The position numbers and the translations under genes are program-made. The notes below the pieces were generated by a model. It searched no databases and had not been told where the DNA came from. It saw only the letters and a program-made list of their open reading frames with translations. 22,893 nucleotides of DNA. It comes from a virus. Shown one piece after another: positions 6,549 to 15,000 of the stretch. The DNA is taken from the IMG/VR virus record IMGVR_UViG_3300029319_000549, positions 1-22,893 of that record. One strand, 5' to 3'. How positions within the stretch are numbered: the stretch's first letter is position 1; each line of letters opens with the position of its first letter.

Positions 6549-7024
6549 GATACTTTTGTAAACAAAGCTAGCACACCATTATTTAACATAATATTATAGT
6601 CTTTACCAATTGTCAATTCATCGTAGTCGTATTTACGAAGTTTAATTTCATTTACGATTGGATTGCCATCGAGACATACTAAAACTGATTGTTGTTCTAC
6701 CTTCAAATAATTCTGATTTAATAATCTACCATCCCAATCTTCCCCATCTATAAGTGTATTGAAACCCCACATTGAAGTTTTTTCTAAAAAACAAAAAACA
6801 TTATGTTTCTTATATAAATCTTTTACATTTAGTAAAACACCATTACCTTTTAAGATTCTATAGTTATCTGAAAATGGTTCTCCAACTTTGGCTGACCCAT
6901 AATATAGATAATGATATAAAACTTTTCGTTCATGTGGGTACTCAAACGCACAAGTTCCCCCCTCACCATCATAAGCACAAGCAACCCATGAGTCACATTT
7001 TTTTATATAACGATTAAAATTCAT
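6545..7024 (-). CDS. Unknown protein with cupin-like C-terminus (159 aa)
   Basis: No family is recognised with confidence. The N-terminal half is aromatic-rich and contains CDSWVACAYDGEGG (10-23) and VLYHYLYYGSA. The second half alternates short beta-strands: SVLVCLDGNPIVNE, KLRKYDYDELTIG and NGVLALFTKVS. This has the rhythm of a small cupin or jelly-roll fold (a strand carrying a product, then a turn rich in Asp/Glu, then a closing hydrophobic strand). No HxD...H metal motif is seen, so a binding rather than oxygenase role is more likely. It overlaps the genes on both sides by 4 bases (ATGA), so it is made together with the oxygenases and may bind their substrate or a sugar. Confidence 0.7.
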   Translation of the reverse strand: MNFNRYIKKCDSWVACAYDGEGGTCAFEYPHERKVLYHYLYYGSAKVGEPFSDNYRILKGNGVLLNVKDLYKKHNVFCFLEKTSMWGFNTLIDGEDWDGRLLNQNYLKVEQQSVLVCLDGNPIVNEIKLRKYDYDELTIGKDYNIMLNNGVLALFTKVS

Positions 7025-7362
7025 AATTTAACTCTTCTCATCTTAAGCAATTTAAGTTTATCATATATTTTGCCCTCAATAACTTTACCAATTAGATTGT
7101 GAATATCTAGTTCACCACCAACTTTAATTGGTATATTTTCATCAAGTATCGGTTCATTTTCATCTTGGTCTTGAACTGTTTGTTTAACTTTAAAAATTAA
7201 ACTATCAATAAAAGACTCTGTATCTGTTAAATCTAGATCAAAAATATCAACAGCATATTTCATATAATCATCTATTTTTTTTAAGGAATGTAATCTACAT
7301 ATTCTCATAACTATTTGTTGAGTATCAGGTAAATACTCATCTATTTTTATGATAACATTCAT
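7021..7362 (-). CDS. Conserved-looking phage protein, 113 aa, unknown function
   Basis: The start is the ATG at 7360-7362. It carries a strong Shine-Dalgarno GGAGGA eight bases upstream and overlaps the preceding stop as ATGA; an in-frame TTG at 7377 lies over the Shine-Dalgarno and is rejected. The protein begins MNVIIKIDEYLPDTQQIVMR, then has an acidic middle DIFDLDLTDTESFIDSL and a basic C-terminus KLKLLKMRRVKL. It looks like a small mixed alpha/beta, soluble protein without membrane segments. It lies inside the oxygenase operon, between a 2OG-FeII_Oxy_5-like gene and the cupin-like gene. Similar short proteins occur near tail genes of marine T4-like phages from memory, but no function is known to me. 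Confidence 0.75.
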   Translation of the reverse strand: MNVIIKIDEYLPDTQQIVMRICRLHSLKKIDDYMKYAVDIFDLDLTDTESFIDSLIFKVKQTVQDQDENEPILDENIPIKVGGELDIHNLIGKVIEGKIYDKLKLLKMRRVKL

Positions 7363-8066
7363 TTGTATGTCCTCCAATACTTAGGGTTAACAAAACCCAT
7401 TGAATAATCATTATCACTATCCTCTTTATATACAAGTGTAATATCACCAACAATAGCCAATCTCTCACCTTCAAAATCATTTGAATGACTTGCAGTGCAA
7501 TGTTCCATAGCACTTGGAAATAAAATCAATGAACCTTCCTCTGGATTTAAATAAAAACTCGAAGCGTTTAGTTCATTACTTTCTCGAACACCATCCTTTA
7601 TATCACTTGTATTCAATCCATCAAACAATCCATTCAAATTGCTTGCGTTAGCAAATTTTAGAACATGAGAATTAGGTGGAGTGTTTAAGTAATATGCAAA
7701 TGATATGTGACTTGTTGAATGAGTGTGCCATTTAATTGTTTCATGTGCTGCTTTAGAACGAGATATCCAACTTTTAGTGATTATAAAATCGAATATATCT
7801 TTGTACTTTAGAACATCGTGTATATAAATTCTAGTTTCTGATATAATATTTTCAAATAATTCCTCAAGTTCATCATCTAGATGTATAAATGGATTGCCTG
7901 TGTTTTCACTTGTGGTGTTAAACCACTCAACTCCATCTCGATAGGAAACTTGCTCATAGTCATACTTAGGATATATCTTATAAAAAGTATCTTTATATTT
8001 TTTATGATTTGGAATCTCGCTGACGTAAATTGTGGTTGGAAAGATGTTAAATATTTGTCTACCCAT
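7359..8066 (-). CDS. Fe(II)/2OG oxygenase (2OG-FeII_Oxy_5-like), 235 aa
   Basis: The family's N-terminal FNIFPTTIYVSEIPN (6-20) is followed by a double-stranded beta-helix with IKWHTHSTSHISFAYYLN (111-128), PEEGSLILFPSAMEHC (175-190) and GERLAIVGDITLVY (200-213). Likely metal ligands are His114 and His189, and Arg202 is the expected 2-oxoglutarate anchor; His116 stands where HxD enzymes have Asp. A loop of about 35 residues (140-174, NASNLNGLFDGLNTSD and after) is inserted between the core strands and may shape the substrate pocket. The ATG overlaps the upstream prolyl-hydroxylase-like gene by 8 bases. The C-terminus MGFVNPKYWRTYK is an unusual aromatic-basic tail. Substrate unknown. Confidence 0.87.
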   Translation of the reverse strand: MGRQIFNIFPTTIYVSEIPNHKKYKDTFYKIYPKYDYEQVSYRDGVEWFNTTSENTGNPFIHLDDELEELFENIISETRIYIHDVLKYKDIFDFIITKSWISRSKAAHETIKWHTHSTSHISFAYYLNTPPNSHVLKFANASNLNGLFDGLNTSDIKDGVRESNELNASSFYLNPEEGSLILFPSAMEHCTASHSNDFEGERLAIVGDITLVYKEDSDNDYSMGFVNPKYWRTYK

Positions 8067-8631
8067 GATTTTGTACGACTCCCCATGATGTAATTAAATA
8101 TTTGTCGCCACCTATGGGAGGATTTCCTCGATGAGTGTGTGTAAATCCTGCAGGGAAAATTAATACATCACCCTTAACAGGTTTTTCTCTACGATTTTGA
8201 TATAAAAATTCTGTTTCACCACCCTCAAAGTCATCATTTAAATATAATTGTATGACAAATTGTCTCTGACAGTATGTAACTGAACCATTTTCATGATGCC
8301 AAGCATGAAATCCACCACCAATCGGTATTTTTTTTACTTTTAAATCATAAACTAAAAATTGTTGTCCATTTAAAATAGTGAATGTTTCAAGATATTCTTC
8401 TACGCAAGGTTTAAATCTAGGAATTATCTCTTCTGAAAGATAACTATATGCAGGTAAATCATAGTGAAAACAACAGTTTACAGATTTATGATCAACATAA
8501 TTACTTGTTCTCTTATCATGTGTCAATTCACTATTTTTATCAAATAATTCTATGTACTTAATATATTCATCACATTCTTCTGCAGAGAAAGCTCCAGTAT
8601 ATCTTCTTATTAATTCAAATTCAGATGCCAT
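8059..8631 (-). CDS. Prolyl-4-hydroxylase-like Fe(II)/2OG oxygenase (190 aa)
   Basis: This protein has the P4Hc-type signature: HAWHHENGS (109-117), RQFVIQLYLNDDFEGGETEF (123-142), KGDVLIFPAGFTHTHRGNPP (153-172) and GDKYLITSWG (175-184). Iron ligands are probably His112, Glu114 (HxE in place of HxD) and His167, and Lys177 would bind 2-oxoglutarate. The length is normal for a single-domain bacterial or phage member. P4Hc proteins hydroxylate proline, and some relatives lysine or other residues. It is the first gene of a coupled run of six and lies directly downstream of the glycine-rich fibre gene, with its own host-type promoter. Protein substrates are likely; a fibre substrate is inference. 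Confidence 0.88.
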   Translation of the reverse strand: MASEFELIRRYTGAFSAEECDEYIKYIELFDKNSELTHDKRTSNYVDHKSVNCCFHYDLPAYSYLSEEIIPRFKPCVEEYLETFTILNGQQFLVYDLKVKKIPIGGGFHAWHHENGSVTYCQRQFVIQLYLNDDFEGGETEFLYQNRREKPVKGDVLIFPAGFTHTHRGNPPIGGDKYLITSWGVVQNHG

Positions 8632-8649
8632 ATGCAGAAAATAATATTA

Positions 8650-8678
8650 ATTATAGCACAAAAAATTAAAAATGTAAA
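8650..8678 (-). promoter_or_regulatory. Host sigma70-type promoter for the six-gene oxygenase run
   Basis: TTTACA (8673-8678) and TATAAT (8650-8655) lie 17 bases apart on the minus strand, with TGC before the -10 (TGCTATAAT). RNA would begin near 8643, about 12 bases before the ATG of the prolyl-hydroxylase-like gene. It fills the 48-base gap after the glycine-rich fibre gene. Confidence 0.7.
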
Positions 8679-8679
8679 C

Positions 8680-9738
8680 TTACTCTACACCAATAGCGTC
8701 GTCAACTCCAATTATAGTTGAACCAGGTTCAGGATTTATTTGTATTCCAGATAAACCACTACTTCTTCTTATCGCTGCTCCTCTTGGACCTGCAGTACCA
8801 GGTGAATTACCTCCTGTACCTGCTTGAGCATCAGTATTATTTGGAAAACCACCGAATCCACCTTTAGCACCACCAGCTTGATCTTGGTTGTCACCACCGT
8901 TGCCACCTGTACCACCAGTGGTTAATGTGCCAGCACTTCCAGGACTTCCACCTGCATCAGAAGGATTTGAACCATCACCAGAACCACTAGGTACTGGACC
9001 GCCAGGACCACCAAGTCCAGGAGGAGATCCTGCACCACCTCCACCTCCACCTCCAGAGGCTCTTCTATCTTTACCTTTATCAGTTTGGCGGCCACCGCCA
9101 CCGCCACCTCCTCCACCAAATCCACATCGAAGTAACGCACCAGAAGCAATGTTTACAGTGATGTTTGATGATTGAATTCCTAAACAACTGGTACCTGGTT
9201 TACCAGCTTTTTCTGCTGCTGGTGGAGAAGCTGAAATTCCATTTTGACCACTACCACCATTACCTCCAGACCCAAACAATTGAGTACTACCACCAATATC
9301 AACTGAAACTGTGGATGTTGAATCCCATGTTCCTGTTCTCAATGCACATCTGTTTATATTTTCTTTATCAGAGTTAAATCTTTTATTTACATTGATATAA
9401 ATTCTACTTCCATCTTCTTTTTTTGGTCTAAATCCACCAATAACAGTGACCGCATTGTTACCCCATTTATCGTTCTTAGCAATAATTCTATCTTCTTGAG
9501 GTCCAGAGTGACAATCAACCACGATATTAAGTTGTTTACCATAAAAATCACTGAATTTTATTTGACCTGAAGTTGGTATTCCAGTATCTAAAGGTAATGC
9601 TGGTAAAGTAGAATTATTTCCTACAGTCTGAGTTAATCTATAATCACCAAGAGACCTACTACCATTTTGACCAAATTCAGTCTCAATTTCTCCAAATGAT
9701 AATTGTGGTGGTGGTGAAGCAGAACTTTTAATAGTCAT
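8680..9738 (-). CDS. Glycine-rich tail-fibre/adhesin-like protein (352 aa)
   Basis: The N-terminal 75 residues (MTIKSSASPPPQLSFGEIE, then SRSLGDYRL and TSGQIKFSDFYGK) match a head module frequently seen at the start of tail-fibre proteins in marine T4-like phages. Residues 76-155 are a beta-rich domain. From about 155 the chain is dominated by glycine, including runs of nine (207-215) and seven glycines separated by a charged RQTDKGKDRR loop, then Gly/Ser/Pro/Asn-rich sequence. Polyglycine blocks separated by variable loops recall the gp38 adhesins of T2/T6-like phages, where variable loops bind the host receptor. The ATG joins the previous fibre stop as TAATG. It is probably an exposed receptor-binding tip; homology to gp38 is not shown. 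Confidence 0.8.
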   Translation of the reverse strand: MTIKSSASPPPQLSFGEIETEFGQNGSRSLGDYRLTQTVGNNSTLPALPLDTGIPTSGQIKFSDFYGKQLNIVVDCHSGPQEDRIIAKNDKWGNNAVTVIGGFRPKKEDGSRIYINVNKRFNSDKENINRCALRTGTWDSTSTVSVDIGGSTQLFGSGGNGGSGQNGISASPPAAEKAGKPGTSCLGIQSSNITVNIASGALLRCGFGGGGGGGGGRQTDKGKDRRASGGGGGGGAGSPPGLGGPGGPVPSGSGDGSNPSDAGGSPGSAGTLTTGGTGGNGGDNQDQAGGAKGGFGGFPNNTDAQAGTGGNSPGTAGPRGAAIRRSSGLSGIQINPEPGSTIIGVDDAIGVE

Positions 9739-12026
9739 TAGTTACAATCTTGCCATGCAGATCCATTAAAGACCTGTAATTTATTAGTGCTTGTGTTGTA
9801 TATTAAAGCACCAGCTACAACATTTTGTAAATTTCCTCTTCCTGATGTTGTTACTTTAGGTGGTAACATAAATCTCGCTGTCGATACACCTGCATTAGAG
9901 AAGTCAACAGAACTTCCCATTTTATCTTGACCAACACTTAGTACTTTAAAAATTGCTATACAATTACCTGCAGATATATCAGCGATAGCTGGTGATGGAC
10001 CTGCATCGTTAATCTCTGCTGGTGTAGTTTGTTTAAATCCAACCTCTCCAGTTGATCGTACAAATACTCGACTGGGATTACCTCCAACCTGAACAGGATT
10101 TATTTCAACAACATCGTTACTTGCTCGAACACTTGTAGCTGTACCACCACCAATCGCTATTAAATCAGTTTGTAAAGTATCTGCAAAAGTACCTATTCCT
10201 CCTACAGATATATTGTTAAACGTTGATATACCCGTAGATGCATTAACATTTCCGTCAAGATTACCAGTGACTTTTCCTGTTAGGGTACTTATGACTGCGG
10301 TGGCACTAACTAAATTATCAACATTTACGCTATTTCCAACTGTAACTGTACCTGTAAATGTTGCTCCTCCAATCACATGAAGTTCATCCGAAGGATTTGT
10401 AATTCCAATTCCGAGTGAGCCACCTATTCCTGTAAGTGTCATTAATTTAGCACTATTCGCACCACGATGCCAGATAAAATCTCCCTCTACTGCTGCGGGA
10501 TTATTAGCACTTAAATGATAATTAAAGTTACCTGTGCTGTAATTGATGATATCTAATGATTTAGCTGAACTAAAATTAAATCCTGGACCACCACCAAATC
10601 TTATTTCACCAGCATTTATTTTTTGTAATGCAGTTTCTCTTCCGAAACTTAAACCAGCGATACCTGTTTCACTTGTAATTTGTATTTCTGCGTTACCAGA
10701 CTTTCTAAGTTGAATGTCATTTGCAGGAGCTTCAGTTGTTCCAACACCAATTTTTAATGCGAACGCTGTTGATGATGCTCCAACGAAGGTAGTATTAACA
10801 TCTCCAGCAAAAGTGGAAACACCAGCAACATTAATATTATCTAAGTTAGTGTGTCCATCTACGTCTATATCTGCATTTATATCTAAATTACCACCAAAAG
10901 TAGATATTCCTGTGACTGAAAGTTGACCTGAAGTTGTAGTTCCAACTACATTTATTCCTGAATTTACTGTCTCTAATTTTTTCTGATTATTATGATATAA
11001 TTCCGTGCCATTATTGAATAAAGCAGATGTTCTGATAAGAGAGGTATTCGCAGTGCCTTGAGTAGTTCCTATTCCAATCCTAACTGCTCCACCAGTTTCT
11101 AAACCACCAGATAGTAATCTTAATTCAGAACTAGGATTAAACTTGTTAGTATTCCTAATATAACTATGACCAAAAAACCATTGTTCAAAATCACTTGATT
11201 CACCCTCTGTTCCCCATCCAACCACTATACTTCTACCATTATATCCAGCTTTATTACCAAATTCAAATGTATCAGTAGATACATCAGTATATACAAAAGT
11301 ATTTTGTAAATCAAAATTTACATCAGCACTCGTAGATAGTATTCCAGTTATATCAACTTTATCATTTACACGAACAGGACTAGAAAATGTTGAAACACCC
11401 GCAACACTTACGTTATCTAAGTTTGTATGTCCTTCTACATCTATATCTCCATTTAAATCAACATTACCAGATATTATTGTGTTACTTGTAATGTTACCAG
11501 TTAAATTACCAACAAAAGAAGATGCAGTTATGATACCAGATGCATTTATATTTCCAACAGAACTTATTCCAACACCTTTTTGACTAGCATCAACATTATT
11601 ACCGACTTGCAAACTACTTCTTGGGTCGGTGGTTGCGATACCAACGTTACCTCCAGTGTTGAAAATACTTGTATATCCTAATCCTACATCAACATCCTCC
11701 CATTGTGATGTTGGCATACCCTGTAAAAATCTAGCATCACCGAAAAATGTAACTATTCCTGTTCCTTGTGCTGTAACAATTCCACTCTTAATACTAACTC
11801 CAGCACCAATAATTTGTGTTGGATCTAATGTTGATATTGTTACTATACCTATATTTGCAGTTGTAATACTTGTAAAACCACTAATAACAGCGTTACCACG
11901 AACATCAAGAGCTTCCGCTGGCACTGTGGTTCCAATACCTACCAGACCAGTAGAGGTAACTAACAGATTGTCATCATCAACCTGTACCCCGTTACGAAAA
12001 TTAAAATTCTTCTTGATATTTGCCAT
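9738..12026 (-). CDS. Large beta-rich tail-fibre protein (762 aa)
   Basis: The protein begins MANIKKNFNFRNGVQVDDDN and consists mainly of short repeats of the type VGIGTTxPxxxLxVxGNAxxxG and AGVSTF, which form trimeric beta-structured fibre shafts in phages. Examples are GIGTTVPAEALDVRG near the start, GNVGIATTDPRSSLQVG, and GIGITNPSDELHVIGG. Two 80-base segments encode near-identical HTNLDN-VAGVSTF modules. The C-terminus, ALIYNTSTNKLQVFNGSAWQD, is a common fibre-ending module. No S74 auto-protease domain is present, unlike the 1956-aa neighbour upstream. It joins the next glycine-rich gene by TAATG and has a late-type motif 16 bases upstream of its ATG. Probably a shaft carrying the following adhesin. 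Confidence 0.85.
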   Translation of the reverse strand: MANIKKNFNFRNGVQVDDDNLLVTSTGLVGIGTTVPAEALDVRGNAVISGFTSITTANIGIVTISTLDPTQIIGAGVSIKSGIVTAQGTGIVTFFGDARFLQGMPTSQWEDVDVGLGYTSIFNTGGNVGIATTDPRSSLQVGNNVDASQKGVGISSVGNINASGIITASSFVGNLTGNITSNTIISGNVDLNGDIDVEGHTNLDNVSVAGVSTFSSPVRVNDKVDITGILSTSADVNFDLQNTFVYTDVSTDTFEFGNKAGYNGRSIVVGWGTEGESSDFEQWFFGHSYIRNTNKFNPSSELRLLSGGLETGGAVRIGIGTTQGTANTSLIRTSALFNNGTELYHNNQKKLETVNSGINVVGTTTSGQLSVTGISTFGGNLDINADIDVDGHTNLDNINVAGVSTFAGDVNTTFVGASSTAFALKIGVGTTEAPANDIQLRKSGNAEIQITSETGIAGLSFGRETALQKINAGEIRFGGGPGFNFSSAKSLDIINYSTGNFNYHLSANNPAAVEGDFIWHRGANSAKLMTLTGIGGSLGIGITNPSDELHVIGGATFTGTVTVGNSVNVDNLVSATAVISTLTGKVTGNLDGNVNASTGISTFNNISVGGIGTFADTLQTDLIAIGGGTATSVRASNDVVEINPVQVGGNPSRVFVRSTGEVGFKQTTPAEINDAGPSPAIADISAGNCIAIFKVLSVGQDKMGSSVDFSNAGVSTARFMLPPKVTTSGRGNLQNVVAGALIYNTSTNKLQVFNGSAWQDCN
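10813..10892 (-). repeat. Diverged 80-base intragenic repeat, copy 2
   Basis: This segment and 11389-11468 are same-length, clearly related copies within the 762-aa fibre gene, 576 bases (192 codons) apart. They encode IDVDGHTNLDNINVAGVSTF here and IDVEGHTNLDNVSVAGVSTF in the other copy. They represent an internal fibre-module duplication. Confidence 0.75.
11389..11468 (-). repeat. Diverged 80-base intragenic repeat, copy 1
   Basis: This is the partner of 10813-10892. Many differences fall at third codon positions while the HTNLDN and VAGVSTF residues are kept, so the protein module rather than the DNA appears to be maintained. Confidence 0.75.
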
Positions 12027-12042
12027 CAGTTATATTTTTAGT

Positions 12043-12050
12043 TATTTATG
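12043..12050 (-). promoter_or_regulatory. T4-late-type promoter motif CATAAATA
   Basis: CATAAATA on the minus strand differs by one base from the T4 late promoter element TATAAATA. It overlaps the TAA stop of the 1956-aa fibre gene and ends 16 bases before the ATG of the 762-aa fibre gene, a suitable distance for a late start site. Confidence 0.6.
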
Positions 12051-15000
12051 AGGACTCTAGTGCAGAAACTCTCGCAGATAATTCCTTTATTGCTTCAATC
12101 AATACTGGAATTAATCTTTCATAACGAACAGCTTTGATACCATCAGGTCTAGTGACTGTTACACCTGGTAAACCAAGTTTTTCAACATCTTGAGCGATAA
12201 CTCCAGTATCATCACTGTGTCCATCTTCACAGCAATCATCCATGTATATATCTGTATCAGTATTTTTTGTAGGATCACTTGAAATACCAACTCTAATAGC
12301 ATCGTCAAATACAGAGTCTTTCCAATCGTAAGTATAACCTGTAATCAAACCTACTTTTTGAACTGCATTTGTAATCACTGCCAAGTTTTCTTTTAAACTT
12401 AAGTCAGATGAATTAAATGCAATTATGTCATTACCAGCAACAATTTTACCTTCGACACCTAAACTTCCATTTTGTATTACAACAGCAGCATTATCTTTAG
12501 TTACATTGTTAATTGCTACTGGATCAGAACCGTCTATAACAACTCTTCCACCAATATCACAATTATTTGTAATATCAACTTTATTGTTTGAAGAATTTAA
12601 TTTCAAATCACCAGTGGTAGTGTTAATGGTAGTACCATCAGTTAATCCAAGTGTTATATTATTTGATCTTATATTACCTTGAACTCTCAATTGAGTAGCA
12701 TCATAAGTGAAATTGCTTGATGAGGTTGTAGTATTATTACTACTATTAAATATAACTCTATTAGCACCTCCAACTACGTTTGTTGCTGTTGTTGATGTAG
12801 TTGCATTTCCATTAAAATTACCAGAAAATTCAGGTGAAGATAGTGTATTAGTTCCAAGATTAAATTTTAATTGACTATCAGTATGACCTGTAATCATTGT
12901 GCCATTTACTATGCTAGTAAGAACAACACGATGTGTACCTGACGCTGCTGGTGTTGATAATTCATCACTCATCGTAGCACCAGTATTGGTTAAGTTTGCA
13001 CCATCACCAAAGAAACTGGTTGCTGTGATCGATCCAAAACCAACTATGTCGGGAACTCCAGAGAAACCAGTATCGTTTCCTACAATATCACCACCAATAT
13101 GAACACTCTTACCAATACCAACACCACCTAAAGTGACTATAGAACCTGTGGTCACACTTGTGGAATTTGTTTCATTATGAACTCTTATGTTACCAGTTGA
13201 AGCAACTTTGATTTCACCTGTGACATCTAGTCTCTTACTTGGATTAGCTAATCTAATATTTTCGTTAAATGTAACAGGACCGTCAAACTGAGATAATATC
13301 TGTTTTGATGTTCCACCTTCTACAAGTAGTCTCTCTTTTACAATAACTTCATCTGCAACGATACTTAATCTATTTGGATCTTCACCTGTAACTGTTGGGA
13401 TAGGAATATCAAATGTAGTTTGTTGACCACTTGCAGATGCTATCTTAGTATTTCCAATGTAGAAATCACCCTTATCATTCATACCTGTGTAAACTACGTT
13501 ACCGCAAGATGTTTCCTGTGACTGTGTGAGGAACTCTTCTCTTTCTGATAAAGATCTATTTTGAAGTTGAGGTAATGCAGTAGAGTAGTTACCTGGACCA
13601 TAACCAACATATTCAAATGTATGACCTGATGCTCTGAGTATTGATGGTCTACGAAGTTCAATTGGTATTGGTTTTATTTTTTTAATTTTAGAGTTTGCAG
13701 GATGACCTGAACTGATTGTACCTAAAGCACCACGAATGACAGATATTTCGTCACCACTACCACTAAGAGAGGATGATGAAATTCTCATTATCTCACCATC
13801 AATTTCAATATAAGAACCTAAAGGAAAACGACTTACGATTGAAGTTGCATTGACAGAACCGTCTGGGAGTGTTACTTTAAATGCAGAATCAGATGAAGAT
13901 ATTGTTTCATTTAATTTTAAAGTCTCATGATTAAAAATAGATAATCCTCTGACTCCTAAATTTTCACCCTCTTTACTTGATAATGCTTCATTGTCAGATA
14001 AACCATGCTTCAATATGTACTTTGGACTAGTGAGTGCTGTGGTAGTTGTTGCAGTAAACTGAGTGACGGATGGAACACTTGCAACGATAAAATCACCAAG
14101 ACTAACATCACTCGCATTCAATACTCTAAATTTATTACCTACAACTAAACCATGAGCAGCAGTCGTATTAAATGTTGTGACTGTTGATGAGAAAGATGAG
14201 CTACTGACTGCCGACCAAGGACCTAAATCAATTATTTGTTGACCATCTAATATTGTATCGGCAGTTGATTTAGCAACAGTAATTTGAGATTTACTATTTA
14301 CAGCGATAATACGATGATAAGAATCAGTACCAGTTGATATACCAGTAACTTGTATATAATTACCTAAAGCTGTTGATATACCAGCAGTAGCGATAGCAAT
14401 TTTTGCACTTGGAGAAGATCCTGCAATACCACCATCAGCGACAGAAGAAGTATCAAAGAATAGTTCATCACCATTAACATAAGCAGAACCACCTTCAACA
14501 ATTTTTACAGAGGTAACTGCTCCACTCGAAACAGTCACATCTGCAGTTGCTCCTCTCCAACCAGCAGTCGCAGGAGGATTATTATTGTCAAATAATTTTA
14601 CGTTGTAATATGTACCATCTGTATGTCCATTACCACCTGTAAGTGTACTATGGAATTTTAAAGATTGAAGTCCATGCTCTTCCTCTAAATTTATAACAGA
14701 GTTGTTATTATTATTGATTGCAGACGATATACCGATAGTTGCATCAAAAGATTTTAAAAACTTATTAGTAGTTTCTCTTGTAATACTCTTCTTTAAATCA
14801 TTTGTTACAACATCACCAAGAGGAAATCTTTTTGCAAATGAAGTTGCTTCTGGTGGGTTTGCGTTAATATTATCACGATCATATTCAGGATATAGATTAA
14901 CAATATTTTGATTATATTTTTCATCAGTGAATTGACCAGAAGATTCAGTCATCGAATTACCACCATTTAAAACAAATAAGTGGTAAATACCATCTTGAAC

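Noticed and set aside
7363-7377. Upstream TTG start for the 113-aa gene
   Set aside because: The TTG overlaps the GGAGGA ribosome site that serves the ATG at 7362, and that ATG has the ATGA overlap typical of this operon.
5443-8631. TET/JBP-like DNA base oxygenases
   Set aside because: The motif contexts fit protein- or small-molecule-acting families (P4Hc, 2OG-FeII_Oxy_5, Asp/Asn hydroxylase) better, and no DNA-binding region is seen.
8888-9175. Proline-rich 95-aa plus-strand frame
   Set aside because: It is the complement of the polyglycine codons of the adhesin-like gene; no other gene in the window is on the plus strand.
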